From NCBI RefSeq assembly GCF_013373865.1, contig NC_050468.1, positions 5,268,010 to 5,332,009 of the forward strand: DNA of 64,000 nucleotides, given 5' to 3'. This DNA is from Monomorium pharaonis (taxonomy: Eukaryota > Arthropoda > Insecta > Hymenoptera > Formicidae). Shown here in pieces: positions 9,912 through 21,344 of the stretch. Numbering within the stretch: the stretch's first letter is position 1; each line of letters begins with the position of its first letter. The position numbers and the translations under genes are program-made. Under the pieces are notes generated by a model. It worked only from the letters and a program-made list of their open reading frames with translations. It ran no database searches and was not told where the DNA came from.

Positions 9912-10522
9912 CTCCAAAAGAAGAGCTGGTGCATGTACTTTGTTCCGATAAAATACCTCGTAGAGCACGAGTCTTTCGAAATTTTATACTTCATTTAGAA
10001 CCAGATTGTACAGTAATTTCCAATACAGCTACTTTAAAACCTGACAATATAGTTGTAGACGAAATCGAAATACACAAGACTATTCATTTAATAGACCAAA
10101 AATCAATTAATGAGACACTTTTTCAATATCAATTAACAGATATACCTATGGACTTAATAAAAGAAACTCATATTGAACCGGAACGATTGCAAACTTTAGG
10201 CAAAACTTTAGAAGAATTAGATAACATAGCGGAACGAATATCAACACATCAAAGAACCATTACATGGAAAGAAAAATTTATGTATTATCTTCAATTGGCA
10301 GGATATATAGCCCTTGGCTCCGTCCTGTTTGTATTTCTTTATAAAATCGGATTATTTTCAAGCATTATTTATCTATTGAAACAGCTGTGTGGAAATTGCT
10401 ATAATCAGTGCAGCTTTGGAAATCGCGCACCTACGCAACATGTACATTACACGCCTCATGCTCTACATGTTAATAATGAACTAGAACCAGCAATTAGACG
10501 ATTAGTCCGAACCAAAATTTGA
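9851..10522 (+). pseudogene. env: Env, C-terminal part with membrane anchor (interrupted)
   Basis: 223-codon frame overlapping the N-terminal env frame by 61 nt but in the pol frame. The first ~18 residues probably do not belong to Env. Later parts hold two cysteines (31 and 53), a helical heptad-like stretch at ~110-135, a clear transmembrane segment at ~146-168, and a Cys-containing tail. This is the expected membrane-proximal half of an errantivirus Env. From the 9336 start to the stop at 10522 there are ~395 codons. That is fewer than the ~450-500 usual for Drosophila relatives as I recall, so a central deletion plus frame change near 9840-9915 is likely. Confidence 0.65.
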
Positions 10523-10543
10523 ATAAACCTCAAATTTCTTTAT

Positions 10544-10554
10544 AAGGAGGGAGG
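10544..10554 (+). other. Polypurine tract
   Basis: AAGGAGGGAGG lies directly against the 3' LTR, where the plus-strand primer for reverse transcription is formed. Confidence 0.85.
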
Positions 10555-10937
10555 TGTGAGCATCGTCCACGTATTTTAGGAATGCACTTAGACAGAATTA
10601 AGATATATTGTTATTAAGCATAAAACTACTTATCATCTACGGAATGCACTTACAGAGGATTAGAGATATACTCCTAATGTATATTTTCCATTATTCTGTT
10701 TTTAAGAAATACTTTACATTGTTCTCCTCTGAGTGTATGGAATTTCCCTTTTTTTCTAGTAAACATAATACGTCATTCTACCCATATAAATAGGGCACCC
10801 TTCGACGACAGAGTCAGTTCTCTCAGTTAATAGTTCACAGTACGTAGTACTCAGAATCACGTAGTTATAAGTAATAATTGTAAAAATTTGTGAAATAAAG
10901 TTTTTTTTTTATAAGAAGAAAAACGACGATTCTTACA
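10555..10937 (+). repeat. 3' LTR
   Basis: 383 bp. By eye it matches the 5' LTR with no substitution or indel. LTRs are identical at integration, so lack of divergence indicates a young insertion or recent gene conversion. Confidence 0.93.
10894..10899 (+). terminator. 3' LTR polyadenylation signal
   Basis: AATAAA followed by ten T residues within R of the 3' LTR, the expected 3' end signal for proviral transcripts. Confidence 0.6.
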
Positions 10938-10941
10938 ATAC
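10938..10941 (+). repeat. 3' target-site duplication ATAC
   Basis: Matches the four bases before the 5' LTR (3980-3983), supporting integrase-mediated insertion. Confidence 0.85.
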
Positions 10942-11525
10942 ATACGTAATGTATATACATAATGCGATTTTGTTACAATTTTGAGCACTTTGAGTCTTCG
11001 AGATATTTGATTGTTAAAATATCAATTAATTTATTACATAAAAGTATTAAATTATAATTGTCTGAGAAACGGAGAAAAATTGTATATTATTTATTATGAC
11101 ATATTATGAAGTTTCAAATATCTCGAATAAATTGATTTTTCAACTCTTATACCTTAACATTTTTATGTACAGAATAAGGAATCATATTATGTTAAAATAT
11201 CATATTACGTTAAATATAATTTTACTTAAAAAAATAGCAAAGACCTTTATATAATCTTGAAAAAAATTTTTTTTTAATTATTTGTATGTGTGTGTGCGTG
11301 TATGCTTGCACGTGCACACGAGTATTTAGAACGTCTGGTAATAATCGCATCACCTCTCTTAAGCAGGTTACTGTTTAACCTGCAGCATAAATCACCTGAG
11401 TGCCGATTATTACCAAATATTGCAAAAGTATAAATTTCAAAGCTACTTGATTCGGAGATTTTATTCGAACATGAAATATTGATAAATTTTCGAAAAAAAA
11501 AAACCGTTCTAATCGAGGTCTATCT
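10942..11525. other. AT-rich non-coding stretch with one hairpin
   Basis: No gene seen. At 11336-11416, TGGTAATAATCG pairs with CGATTATTACCA, and an inner GCAGGTTA pairs with TAACCTGC. This is an imperfect hairpin of about 80 nt that could form in DNA or RNA. Confidence 0.35.
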
Positions 11526-12330
11526 TCATTCTAGTGACACTTTTGCAAGTGTGTACATGTATGCAACCGGGAGGTCGCGATTCTCGCGTGTCACGGCGGC
11601 ATTCTCGTGCAAGGAAAGTGGCAGCGGCGCCGTCGCGCGCGCGGCCTCCGGCGCAGACTGACAAGGGGGATGAGAAGGGGGTAGTAAACATAACCCAGAT
11701 TCACAGCCGGTGGCGCCCAACCCAAGAGGGAGGTAGGAAGAGAGATAGAGAGGGAGAAAGAGAAAAATAGACGAGGGCGAACCAATAACCTAGCCTAATA
11801 GTATTGTGGAAGTCAACATTGCTTCTCTTTCTTCCCTCCTCTTTCTCGAGCAAAGGTCACCCTAGAAGAGTCCACGGGCTGAGTGCCGGTTCTATTTATA
11901 GCGACCATTATCTCTCTCTTTCTACCCTTCGTTCCTTTTCTTTATCCTTATCCTCACCACCTCCCGCTGCGTCTCTTTCTCTGTCTCTCTCCTCACTTTA
12001 CCCTTTCCATTCTGCGCTTTCCCTCTCTCGTCTCCTCTCAATATCCTTACTGGACCCCACAAACATCATCCCTGATACGGTTCCATCTCTCTGCTTGCCA
12101 CTACCACCGCCCGCCGGTTGTCGCGCAGCCTCGTCCTCCCACGAAAGACCTATGAAGTTATAAATAACCTGGGCTCTCCTCACCTTCCCTCCATCCGCAA
12201 CTCTCTGGTTAGCGGATCGAACGGCGGGAGTGGCAGAACGGTCCCTACCTGTTAGCCTACGACAATGACAACGGCGACGGCACTGACGGCCGCCGCGCGC
12301 CGTAGGGAACGAATAAATCTGCTGAATGCG
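11526..12330. other. GC-rich CpG island with CT-rich core, possible promoter
   Basis: Composition rises sharply, with many CpGs at 11560-11660 and 12100-12300 and a long CT-rich run at 11810-12060. The minus strand carries TATAAATAG at about 11892-11900. Open frames on both strands here are low complexity (Ser/Leu/Pro or Arg rich) and match no domain, so I call no protein. A host promoter or 5' untranslated exon is the most natural reading. Confidence 0.35.
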
Positions 12331-13020
12331 TGAGAGAGGAGGCATTTTTTGCATTAAATTCTTTTATCACTGAGGAAAATTATGGAATTCAAAATTCAAT
12401 TTCTTTTTAAGTAGATTAATGAGAAAAATATTTATTTAAGAATAAAATTTGCTTTAATTAAGTTTAATAAACTTATTTCATACTGATGTAACAAAATTAA
12501 AATTTATTTTTTATTTACAATAACTGATTCCTTTTTTTTCATTGGTATAACGTTTGTATCAGTTGAGATTATTCAATCACTAGTCATTAAAAAAAAAAAC
12601 AAATAAATAAAACTCGCACTCGAATTAAGTTTTCTGAATTTTAATTTAAAAATGTTAGCATTCCCGTTTATAAAATATTATACGAAATATTGTGCTATAT
12701 GTAACAATACCATTTTCTGATTTTTTTTATATACAAATGAAAATAAAATAAAGTAACATGCAAATAAAATGAAAATACAATAAAAATGTAATAAGTATGT
12801 GTTAACGATTTTAGCATAATACTTCATTGTTTGATGAAGATATTACGTATGTGTGTATCTACGATTTTAATATTTTTTTTTAATGAAATATATGAAGGAA
12901 ACAACTTAAGTGTTAATCATATCGAATATAATTTAAGATCGCATATTATAATTTAATGATGCTTATTTATTTTTTTTTACATATACATCTTTAATGAAAT
13001 TGTTAATGATATCAGGGTAT
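12331..13020. other. AT-rich non-coding stretch
   Basis: Poly-A and poly-T runs with no coding or structural signal. Confidence 0.4.
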
Positions 13021-13372
13021 TCTGCGAACCTTAAATATGAAGACGACGTTCTGTAGCGTTTTGTGCCAGTATTTCGCACGATTATAGGTCATACGCGTGA
13101 AATCTCGGGATTTCCCTTGGCAACATCACGATTGTGCTCCACCCATGGGCGACCACCCTTCCTTCTTGTCGTATTGTGCTGTCTTTTTTGTCGTGTTTCC
13201 CGTGAGTCAGAAAACGGCGCCACCGCGCGCTGTCACAGTGGCGCCAGGCCGCTTTCTCGCCAAACAATTTTTCTGTCAGATCCGAGTTTCTTATACGTAC
13301 ACACGATTTTGTAGCCGACAATCGAGAATTAATCGCACGATAAACCATATCAGCACTAAAACGTGATCTTTT
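13021..13372. other. GC-raised island
   Basis: Frames are open on both strands (13063-13387) but have no domain and no codon pattern that favours one strand. It may be regulatory sequence or an untranslated exon. Confidence 0.25.
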
Positions 13373-13640
13373 GACAATTATTTTCATAAAATAGTAATAG
13401 AAACAAACACAATTGTATTTAATGAATTTTTATGCTTTCTCTTTTTCAATTTTGTCTACTTTCTTTTCTTTCTTTCTTTCTTTTACTGTCTTCCTTTCCT
13501 ATCTTCTTTTATTACATAAACAAACGTAAATGCATATATCGCACTAGTAATTGGCAATTGTATCTATATGTTTGCGTTTACATCTTTTGGCGAATCAAAG
13601 GTAAAGTTCTAGAGATAATCAGAAAGATATGATTGAACAT

Positions 13641-14250
13641 AAGGCGCAAAATGTAGATCTAAATACAGTCTTTGAGGCATTATCTGACAGAATGGCTCAA
13701 TATTTATAATGATTCAATGGCGGCTAAAAAATAGACATAAAAAAATTTGTGAAATCGATTAAAGAGCATCATAAAAATATTATTCCTAATCCTATAGACT
13801 TTTTAAAAATTTTTCAAAAATCCATCAAGATGATGGATTCAACATAGCAGAGGAAAACATTGTATAAAATTTTTTTCGACTTGAAGTAGAATATTTAGAA
13901 CGTTTATTCGTATTCCTACAATCTCTTTCTCAAACTCCAGGAAAATGGTATGTCATCAATTTTCAAGCATAAAGTAGCAGATTTAATATGGGAATCAGAA
14001 GCATTGAGACATTTTCATAACAATACAAAAATTTATCAATATTTACGTTTCTCTCCATCATGTTAAATTCTTAATTGAAAATTTTCAAAAAGTCTAGAGG
14101 AACAGAAATAACATTTTTGTGATTTTCTGATCTATTTCTCTTTCTTTCGCACTGTTCCTCCTTTTAGCCATATTAGGTCAGTAATTTTGAATATGTTCCG
14201 CTAGATAACGTCTCAAAGACTATATTTGAATCTGACGTGGAGAATGACCC
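13641..14250. mobile_element. Non-autonomous inverted-repeat element
   Basis: The left end, with CAGTCTTTGAGGCATTATCT near 13666, matches the reverse complement of the right end near 14200-14240 (ATAGTCTTTGAGACGTTATCT-like) over about 45 bp with mismatches. The interior of ~500 bp has no credible ORF. Superfamily and exact ends not determined. A T/C-rich run lies just before it (13430-13500). Confidence 0.45.
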
Positions 14251-14639
14251 ATATATATAAGAATTTAAAATATAAATCTATATTTACAAGTATTAAAATA
14301 ACCGAGAAATTTTTTAAATATAAAATTAAAAACTTTTAGTATGTTCCTCAAGTTGGAAATAAATACCTGCAACTGGCTCAATTCTTAGTATTAAATATCA
14401 ATGCGATATGTTTAAAGGAAATTATATACGGAAATGTAACATTCTTGTAATAATTGTATTATGAAAGCGATTCGATTTATAAATAAATAGAAGAGAGTTA
14501 TGTATTAGAGATTATACAATTGCAATTGTAACCCCTCCCCTGAAGGAAACAATAAATAACCTACATACATATCAATGTAATATTATAATAGATATACTGA
14601 TATAATACTCGGATGATAGTAATAAACCCAGGTTTTAAA
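14251..14639. other. AT-rich non-coding stretch
   Basis: Nothing recognisable apart from CCCCTCCCC near 14533. Confidence 0.35.
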
Positions 14640-15345
14640 TACAGTAATTATGATACGAAATTACAGTGTCACAGTACCAAAAATCAAAATATGGTACTGA
14701 TTTTTTATGTTGCAACGGTATCAAATATCAATATTAATTCTTAATACTATAATAGTAATAATACTGTACTAAAAATCGATATTGATTCTTATTACAAAGG
14801 TAAAGATCTTGGGGAGGGGGGGGGGGGGCGCGCTCTAACAGGAAGAAAGTGTCGAACCTTATGGTAGCATTACTTATCTATATACCTATGTGATATTCTT
14901 CTTATGGGTGTTTAGCCGCGTATCTTTCTGACGACAGAGTCCCATACTGTTTCACGCTGGAAAGCAATCTTCAATTTCAGTACAGATGTGATACTGAATA
15001 TTTAATGATAGTATATTAAGTATATTCTGTATAACTAATGCTGGACATATTTCTTGTATCAATTTTTGTACGAACATGATGATGAAAATCTATCGACAGT
15101 TTATTGGTTCGGTCAGTACTTATGCTCAACATATTTCTTTTGTCAATTTTAATACAATATAATATTGAACATGTAGTACTGAAAATCTACCAGCAGTACC
15201 TACTTACTAGATCAATACTACTATACAATTTTGATCCACATATTCAATTAGTAATATATAACTATTGTTATTTTAAAACTAGTTGTCAGTATTGAAATAT
15301 AAAATCCATTTTTCAATACAAAAACAATACCTTGTCAGGATTTAG
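14640..15345 (+). repeat. Dispersed repeat family R1, copy 1
   Basis: About 700 bp homologous, in opposite orientation, to 55780-56475. The best conserved part includes GGAAGAAAGTGTCGAACCTT (~14840), GTTTAGCCGCGTATC (~14910) and GAGTCCCATACTGTTTCACG (~14937). Many short AGTACTGA-like motifs occur. A run of twelve or more G is at 14814-14828. No ORF of note; family unknown to me. Confidence 0.55.
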
Positions 15346-16153
15346 TGCTGGTTTAACGTGCTCTATTTCTACTTGGGTATGTATTGTAATACAAAACATA
15401 TATTACACGACATTATATAATATTACAATTTTTCTCTCTATGGAATTCTATAATCTCTGTCTCTTTTTTTCTCTTAGGAAATGGCTCAAGGTATTTAGGA
15501 CACATTCAAAATTATTTTTGTAGTTCAAGATATTACTGGTATCGACGTGATGAAAGAAAATTTGTTTAAAGTTCCGTGAGCAAGGCTCATTGCATTTTAC
15601 TGCCTTTTCTCGGCTTTTTTCACGTTTTATGTTTCATCCTCTTCATTTTATCCATCGCGCTTTGTCTATCGCGTTAGATTTTTAAACTTTTCTCTCTTTT
15701 TCTCCCCCTCCTCCATTCTCTCTCCCTCCCTCTCTTCCTCTCTCTTTTCCCTTGTCGACTTACATATATATGTCTTTGTCTACTGTCCACGTTTAGTCTT
15801 TTTCACTATACGGTGGCATGAAAACGTCGGCTCGTCGGATGAGCAGCGAATATTAATGCGTGTTTTTACACGTGTAGACGTTTATTTTTGTCCGTATTTT
15901 TAGCGGTCGGTATTTTCGAACGATTCAGTCACTATTTTCGTACTAGTACACATATGCGTCCGTTGTATTATTGCGAAAGAGTATCCGTCTAACCAAACTC
16001 TTCAAGCAATATATATGCTATTTCTTCGTTTCGTTATACTATCCAGCACAATAATCAATATTGTCAATCTGCGGACAAAGCTTTAGATGTAATTTTATTT
16101 TGAAAAAAACATGTATTTATTCTATAAATCATATATATTTTGAAAAAAAATCT

Positions 16154-16184
<31 letters not shown>

Positions 16185-16272
16185 ATAAATATCTCTATTT
16201 TTAAACATTGCTTTAAAAATATGATTACAATAAATAATTACTTCAAAAATATATATCACAATTTATATAAAA
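15346..16272. other. Non-coding stretch with CT-rich tract and (GA)n
   Basis: A CT-rich tract lies at 15685-15751 and a (GA)12 microsatellite at 16161-16184. A GC-moderate patch at 15540-15960 carries no open frame of note. Confidence 0.35.
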
Positions 16273-16858
16273 ACTAGCTATGTCCTGCCACGCGTTGCTG
16301 TGGCTCTCTATTCTTATGCTACGTTTTTTTCAAATTTTCTTTGCTTTCGTTGTTTAATTTTCAAGAGCCTTGCTTTACTGTTGCTCTTTTTATTTTATTT
16401 TTGAATAAGCATTTATCTATCTTTAATAAATCTAATATTCATTTATTTACGTACTTCTAACTTTTTTTTCTAAAAGCTGCCATGGATTTAGAAATCCATT
16501 CAAAAGACTGTTTTAAATAAGTTCCATTTTTTCAATAAAATAACAGCCATCTTTATTTTTCTTATTACCTTAATTTAAACACAATAGAAACATTCTTCGC
16601 CTCTCCTGGTCTCTCCCGGTCTTTCCCCGTCTCTCCCCGTCTCAATGTGTCAAAATTTCAATAATATTAATGAAAAACTATTTTTTACACTTAAATTATG
16701 GCCATCATTTTTGAAACACCGGTATATCCAAAATCAAACCCCATAAGAACACTCCCGGTTACGAATGCAACGTTGTGTTAAAATTTCAAAGCAATTGGTG
16801 AAAAACTTACGGAGATCTTAGATGAGGAACAAACATTTACATTTTTATTTATATAAAT
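16273..16858 (-). repeat. Retroelement-like repeat family R2, copy A
   Basis: It begins with ACTAGCTATGTCCTGCCACG and shares its first ~170 bp and a later block (TAAAAGCTGCCATGGATTTA region) with 39192-39747. It contains four 10-bp units of the same CT-rich minisatellite that is expanded in copy B (16599-16640). It continues into a conserved-looking tail (CTCCCGGTTACGAATGCAAC near 16750). A possible 11-bp flanking duplication, ATTTATATAAA, lies at both ends. The strand given assumes the ACTAGCTA end is the element's 3' end. Confidence 0.55.
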
Positions 16859-17953
16859 TAAGAAAAATAAAAATAAAAATTTAACATTCTTTTACATATT
16901 TTTCTTCTAAAATATTATATAGCTGCTATATAAATAAGTGTATTTATAATAAACTATGTATTTATAATATTTTTCTTTTGTGTGACAAAAAGAAAAAAAA
17001 AGAGGAGAGGGAGAGAGAGAGAGAGAGAAAAGAGAATCATAAAAATATTTTACTTGAAAGAATACAAATTTTTTGTAAGATATTTGTTACAATTTCTTTA
17101 TTTGTTTTGCTTTGAAATCAATAGATAGCATATCGATAATTATTTAGATTTGTTTAAATTTTTTTATACCATATGAGATAAAAAGTGACAATTCGTAGAA
17201 ACACGCCATCCTGATAGCGATCCGTTTACGACGATATGTCGACGTGATGCGTGGTTTTTAAAACGCAGAATAGTCGGCTTTTTAAAGACACGTATTTATA
17301 CACTTCGGACCTCATGCTGAGATCGAGACAACTCGATGCGATCCTTACTTGCGTCTGATTTTCCGCGTGAGCCGACTCGACTCTGAGATTCGCGTTTCCC
17401 ATTGAAGTTAATGCAATTTTAATCAGTATATATGCAAATTCGAAAATAAAAACGACATAATTTCAATGAATTAACATATTGATACATAAAATATAATTCC
17501 TTTTCAATTATCCTGATATTTTTTCCAACGTAAAAACGTATTACCAAAAAGTACAATTTTCGTTGATTATTTTATAATTTAAAAAATTTAATTTATATAG
17601 CCACTGTTAATATTAGATAAAACATAATCTCTGTGCAAACCGCACAGGATATGTTAAATAATTTGTTGTACACAAATTACATTTTGTTTCTAGTATAAGT
17701 TATCTGACTCTTATGCGAGAATTAACTTATACATATAAATAATTTTTTGTAAATTTTTGAAATTTTTATAAATATATTTTTATATCTTATATAATTTTAA
17801 TAATCAATGACCGCGCACACCATATTAGACAATGTTATTTCCTAGAATCTATCTTCGTAAAAAAAAGTAATTTAATAAAGGTTAATCAATCTGTAATAAA
17901 ATGTAAATATGTTTACCATGTTTTATTTTTTAATATAATTTTAAGAGATTTAT
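16859..17953. other. AT-rich non-coding stretch
   Basis: A GA-rich tract at 16985-17030 and a GC-raised patch at 17195-17400 are the only departures. No gene signal. Confidence 0.35.
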
Positions 17954-18045
17954 TTTTACTTTCAGGTAAGTGTCAGCAGTTTTCGCATGCCTGGCTGTCA
18001 CGATGGTGTCATACCAAGGGGTGAAAGGGCTGTGGCTAGGTAAGC
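17954..18045 (+). promoter_or_regulatory. Recursive-splice-like site with downstream donor, or a 74-nt exon
   Basis: TTTTTACTTTCAG ends at 17965 and is followed immediately by GTAAGT (17966-17971). This is a strong acceptor fused to a strong donor, the zero-length-exon signature of recursive splicing in long insect introns. A second donor, CTAG|GTAAGC, follows at 18040, so 17966-18039 could also be defined as a 74-nt exon. Two frames cross it open. One has an ATG at 17987, and the other an ATG at 18003 with a favourable context (CACGATGG) that yields 12 codons plus one base. I do not recognise either peptide. The host gene, if any, lies outside the readable part of the window. Confidence 0.5.
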
Positions 18046-19688
18046 AGCTAAAAATAAAGTTAGTACATCATATCGAGCGATCTGCTATAAATAGTTCAAA
18101 GCAACTGAGAGACTCTGAATGTATTAGAGTCGCCTGACTTGCTGCATCACCTTTTGCACAAATAATACAAATACATCGTGACTCGCATATTATGCCACGT
18201 TGGAATTATTTTGTTATCTCGCTTCATATGCTCATAAACGAAAGAAGTATGTCCTCTCGAAAATATTGTTCAAAAACTGCTTCTTTAATGTAAATTACAA
18301 AAACAGAAAGATTCATTTAACTTTTATTATTCTAGACTAATGTGAAGTTCAACGCAATGATCACAAATGTGACAGCTTAATATTCTCCCTAGAATCATGA
18401 AAAGTATGATAAAATTAAAAAGACAGTAAAATTTTCTTTATATTCGACGCTTTCGTGAATATTTTTATATTCTGAAAAGACGCGTGATCGCTAATCCACT
18501 GAATGACTTGAATAAAATTGACAATTTTCCAACCGCCTCTTTTACATAACAATACATATGCATGAGATGTTACACTCCATTCGGCCGATGTGTTTAACGA
18601 TATCCAGCCCAATGGATCAATAGAGTTTAGGGCGGGCGGTAGCGAGGGTTGATGGTAGGCGAGAGGAAACTCGCTTAGCGTGACCTTGCTTGCTATTTTT
18701 AGAACACGGCACGTGATTGGAAGATAGCTCTTTTTTTAGCCGTCGACTGAAAAAAAATAGATTTCGTCGATCGAATTAGATCCATGGGAAGGAACATGCT
18801 TGTTAAAAACACGGGAATGCATAATGTGCAAGAAATTCGTCGCAAGAAAAGAGTATAACTTTTCCTTCTTGTTTTTTAATTTTATGAGAAGAAGTGCTTG
18901 TTATCATTGAGCCATAATCCATAAGTTTTAGAAAGAAAGTATCCTGTAGAGCTAGAACGTCATATTAAAATTGTATTTTTTAATTTTAATTTAGAATATA
19001 AAACAGAGAAGAATGTATGTAAAGGAAGAAGTGATGTACTAATTTTAATATACATTTTTTAATGTATAAATTTTAATAAGTTTATACATATATATACATA
19101 TATATAAATTTAATTAAATTTATTATAATTAATACAGCCGTCCGTAATCAAATTGAACAACGTGATTGATCGAAACCTTACGGTTGTGGGAAATGTATGC
19201 CACAATTTTTAGATTCAGAGAGAAATTAAAACGAGAATCAATAATATTAAAAAATCATTAAACGTTCACTGAGCTATTTTTTTTTTAATGCAGCCATTGT
19301 CGCGATTGGTCGTTTCCCATAAAATGAAAATAGTTTCTACGCAGAAATAATGTAATGTATCATACAAAATATTGCGGAACCGGAAGAAACCAAATTTTCT
19401 GGATAATATTTTATTAAAAAAAATTTAGTTAGTTAAAAACTATCATTTTCTAGGAAATGACTTTATCTGTCAAGAAATATTGATACTATATAATAATAAA
19501 TTTTCAAGAATTTTTTATTAGAAGAATATTGTTACTTAATACTTAATAATATATTTTAAAATTTTCGCAAAAGTATATATTTCGCAATTTTTAATATATT
19601 TATATACATCATATTTGGGAATTTTTACGACGTCTAATAACAATAATAAGAAAATTATTATTATTCAACAATTCCGTATTACATTTCA
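18046..19688. other. Non-coding stretch
   Basis: A GC-raised patch at 18610-18800 and AT-rich sequence elsewhere. The short minus-strand frame at 18415-18612 has no domain support. Confidence 0.3.
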
Positions 19689-19950
19689 GACAGCAGAATG
19701 TTCAAAATCAGGACGTGTCTCAACGATTAAGTTAATAAAAGATATTTTTTAGATATGTTTTAGAAATATGACTAAAAGACATCTTATACAATTCTTAAAG
19801 TTGAGACGTCTTAAGTATTATCTATCTTATGATGTCATCAACCAATCACAGAGCCATATTAACATTTTTTAAAACTTTCTTGAAATAAGATTTGAATCTG
19901 ATTACTGACCTTAATGAAGTTTTTTGTCCTGATTTTGGACATTGCTGTTT
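19689..19950. mobile_element. Small MITE with terminal inverted repeats
   Basis: Left end ACAGCAGAATGTTCAAAATC and right end (reverse complement) ACAGCAATGTCCAAAATCAG align over ~24 bp with few differences. About 260 bp long and no ORF. Confidence 0.5.
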
Positions 19951-21344
19951 GGGATTTAGTACTAAAAATAAAATTTCTTTATTTTGTTTTCAAAGTTAAA
20001 CACTTTATATTTTATAATTAAAGGTAATTATGTAAATTTAAAGATTTATGTACTTATATGTACATTCATACTCGTATTTAAATAACTGCATATATACATT
20101 TTTGAAATAGTAAAATTATTTTTACACACAGGCGGCCAACTCTTTTCACATGCTTCTGGTTTTTAAATTGTAATTGTTTTATAAAAGTTACAATTTTTTT
20201 TATTTCGGCATTTGTGCTATTTTATCTATTATATTATCATTATTAATCAATCTGTTTATCATTATTAATAAATCTATTAGTTAAAATTAGATATAGTAAA
20301 TTACAGATGATTTAACAAATGTTTGCTGCATACATATTCGCAGATTTCTTCTAACACTTCTATATTAATTATTAATAGAATTATTTTTAATTCATCGGCA
20401 ATAAACCAATAATTATTATATTTATCTTCCAGCCTATGAAAATAGCGATGCTATTAACACATTACTAAATACATTTTAGTTGCAATATTATCGTTAACGG
20501 TCGTACAGTAATTTGTATTATAATTTTATTGTTTGAGTCACATTCTTCTACAATTGAACACAACACATTGACGAATTAAGATATTAAATTTTTAATTAAA
20601 AATTTTTAATACCACCTTCTTCTCTACTCGCTAATATTTTTTTATATACGTTTTACGTCATTTACAATTTTCATGCGTTATTCATAGATGTGTTAGTTGC
20701 GCATTTGATGTTAATTCTTCGATGAAGACGCAGATCGTTCGATATTCTTTCACAAAATCGGAATTCCAGTTTGAATTGCATGATCAGAGAGCACGATCTC
20801 GGACCAAATGTCAATTTACGCAGCAGCATGATTAATTCAAATGAGCGAAATAGTACTTACTGATTCCACTTGTTCGGTTTATGAATAATGTGATCAAGGA
20901 AATATTGAATAAATGTGATTCTTATTTCAAATTTAGATAGATATGATCTAATAGACTCAATCTTTCAAAATTGCTCTTGCAATTTTCATATAGATCAGAT
21001 CTTGTAAGTTTTCTTGGAGACGGATCATTGTTATATTATTATTTTTTGTCATAAGTAAGAAAAGAAACGTTTCTTTATATAATAAATTCTTTGGTAATTA
21101 TGTTTTATGTTTCAGATTAAATTTAAAAAAATTACTAGTAATTTTTTACAAGAAATAAATAAATTTTAATATTTAATCATCCTCTATAAATTCTAATTTT
21201 AAACGTATTAAAAACAATTTTATAAACATTGTAAAATTGCAATTTCTACATACACTAAGAAAAAATTCTCTTTTTAGTAAATATATTTATTAAAATTATT
21301 ATATTGATTAAAATGTATAAAATTTTAATATATTTATATGTATA
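19951..21344. other. AT-rich non-coding stretch
   Basis: No gene, RNA or clear repeat seen. Confidence 0.35.

Larger units (their letters stand above)
3984..10937 (+). mobile_element. Endogenous errantivirus-like LTR retrovirus (Ty3/gypsy)
   Basis: This is a complete 6,954-bp proviral element. It has two 383-bp LTRs, a primer binding site, gag, pol in the -1 frame, an env region in two frames, and a polypurine tract directly before the 3' LTR. Gene order, the protease-RT-RNase H-integrase order in pol, and an env with a basic cleavage site followed by a hydrophobic Gly-rich stretch all fit insect errantiviruses. I found no LTR difference by eye, and gag and pol have no internal stops, so insertion looks recent. 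Env is broken, so this copy probably moves, if at all, as a retrotransposon or with help in trans. All genes are on the + strand. Confidence 0.93.

Noticed and set aside
11804..12163. Ser/Leu/Pro-rich frame over the CT-rich tract
   Set aside because: It reflects the CT-rich run. There is no domain, and a competing frame exists at 11883-12155.
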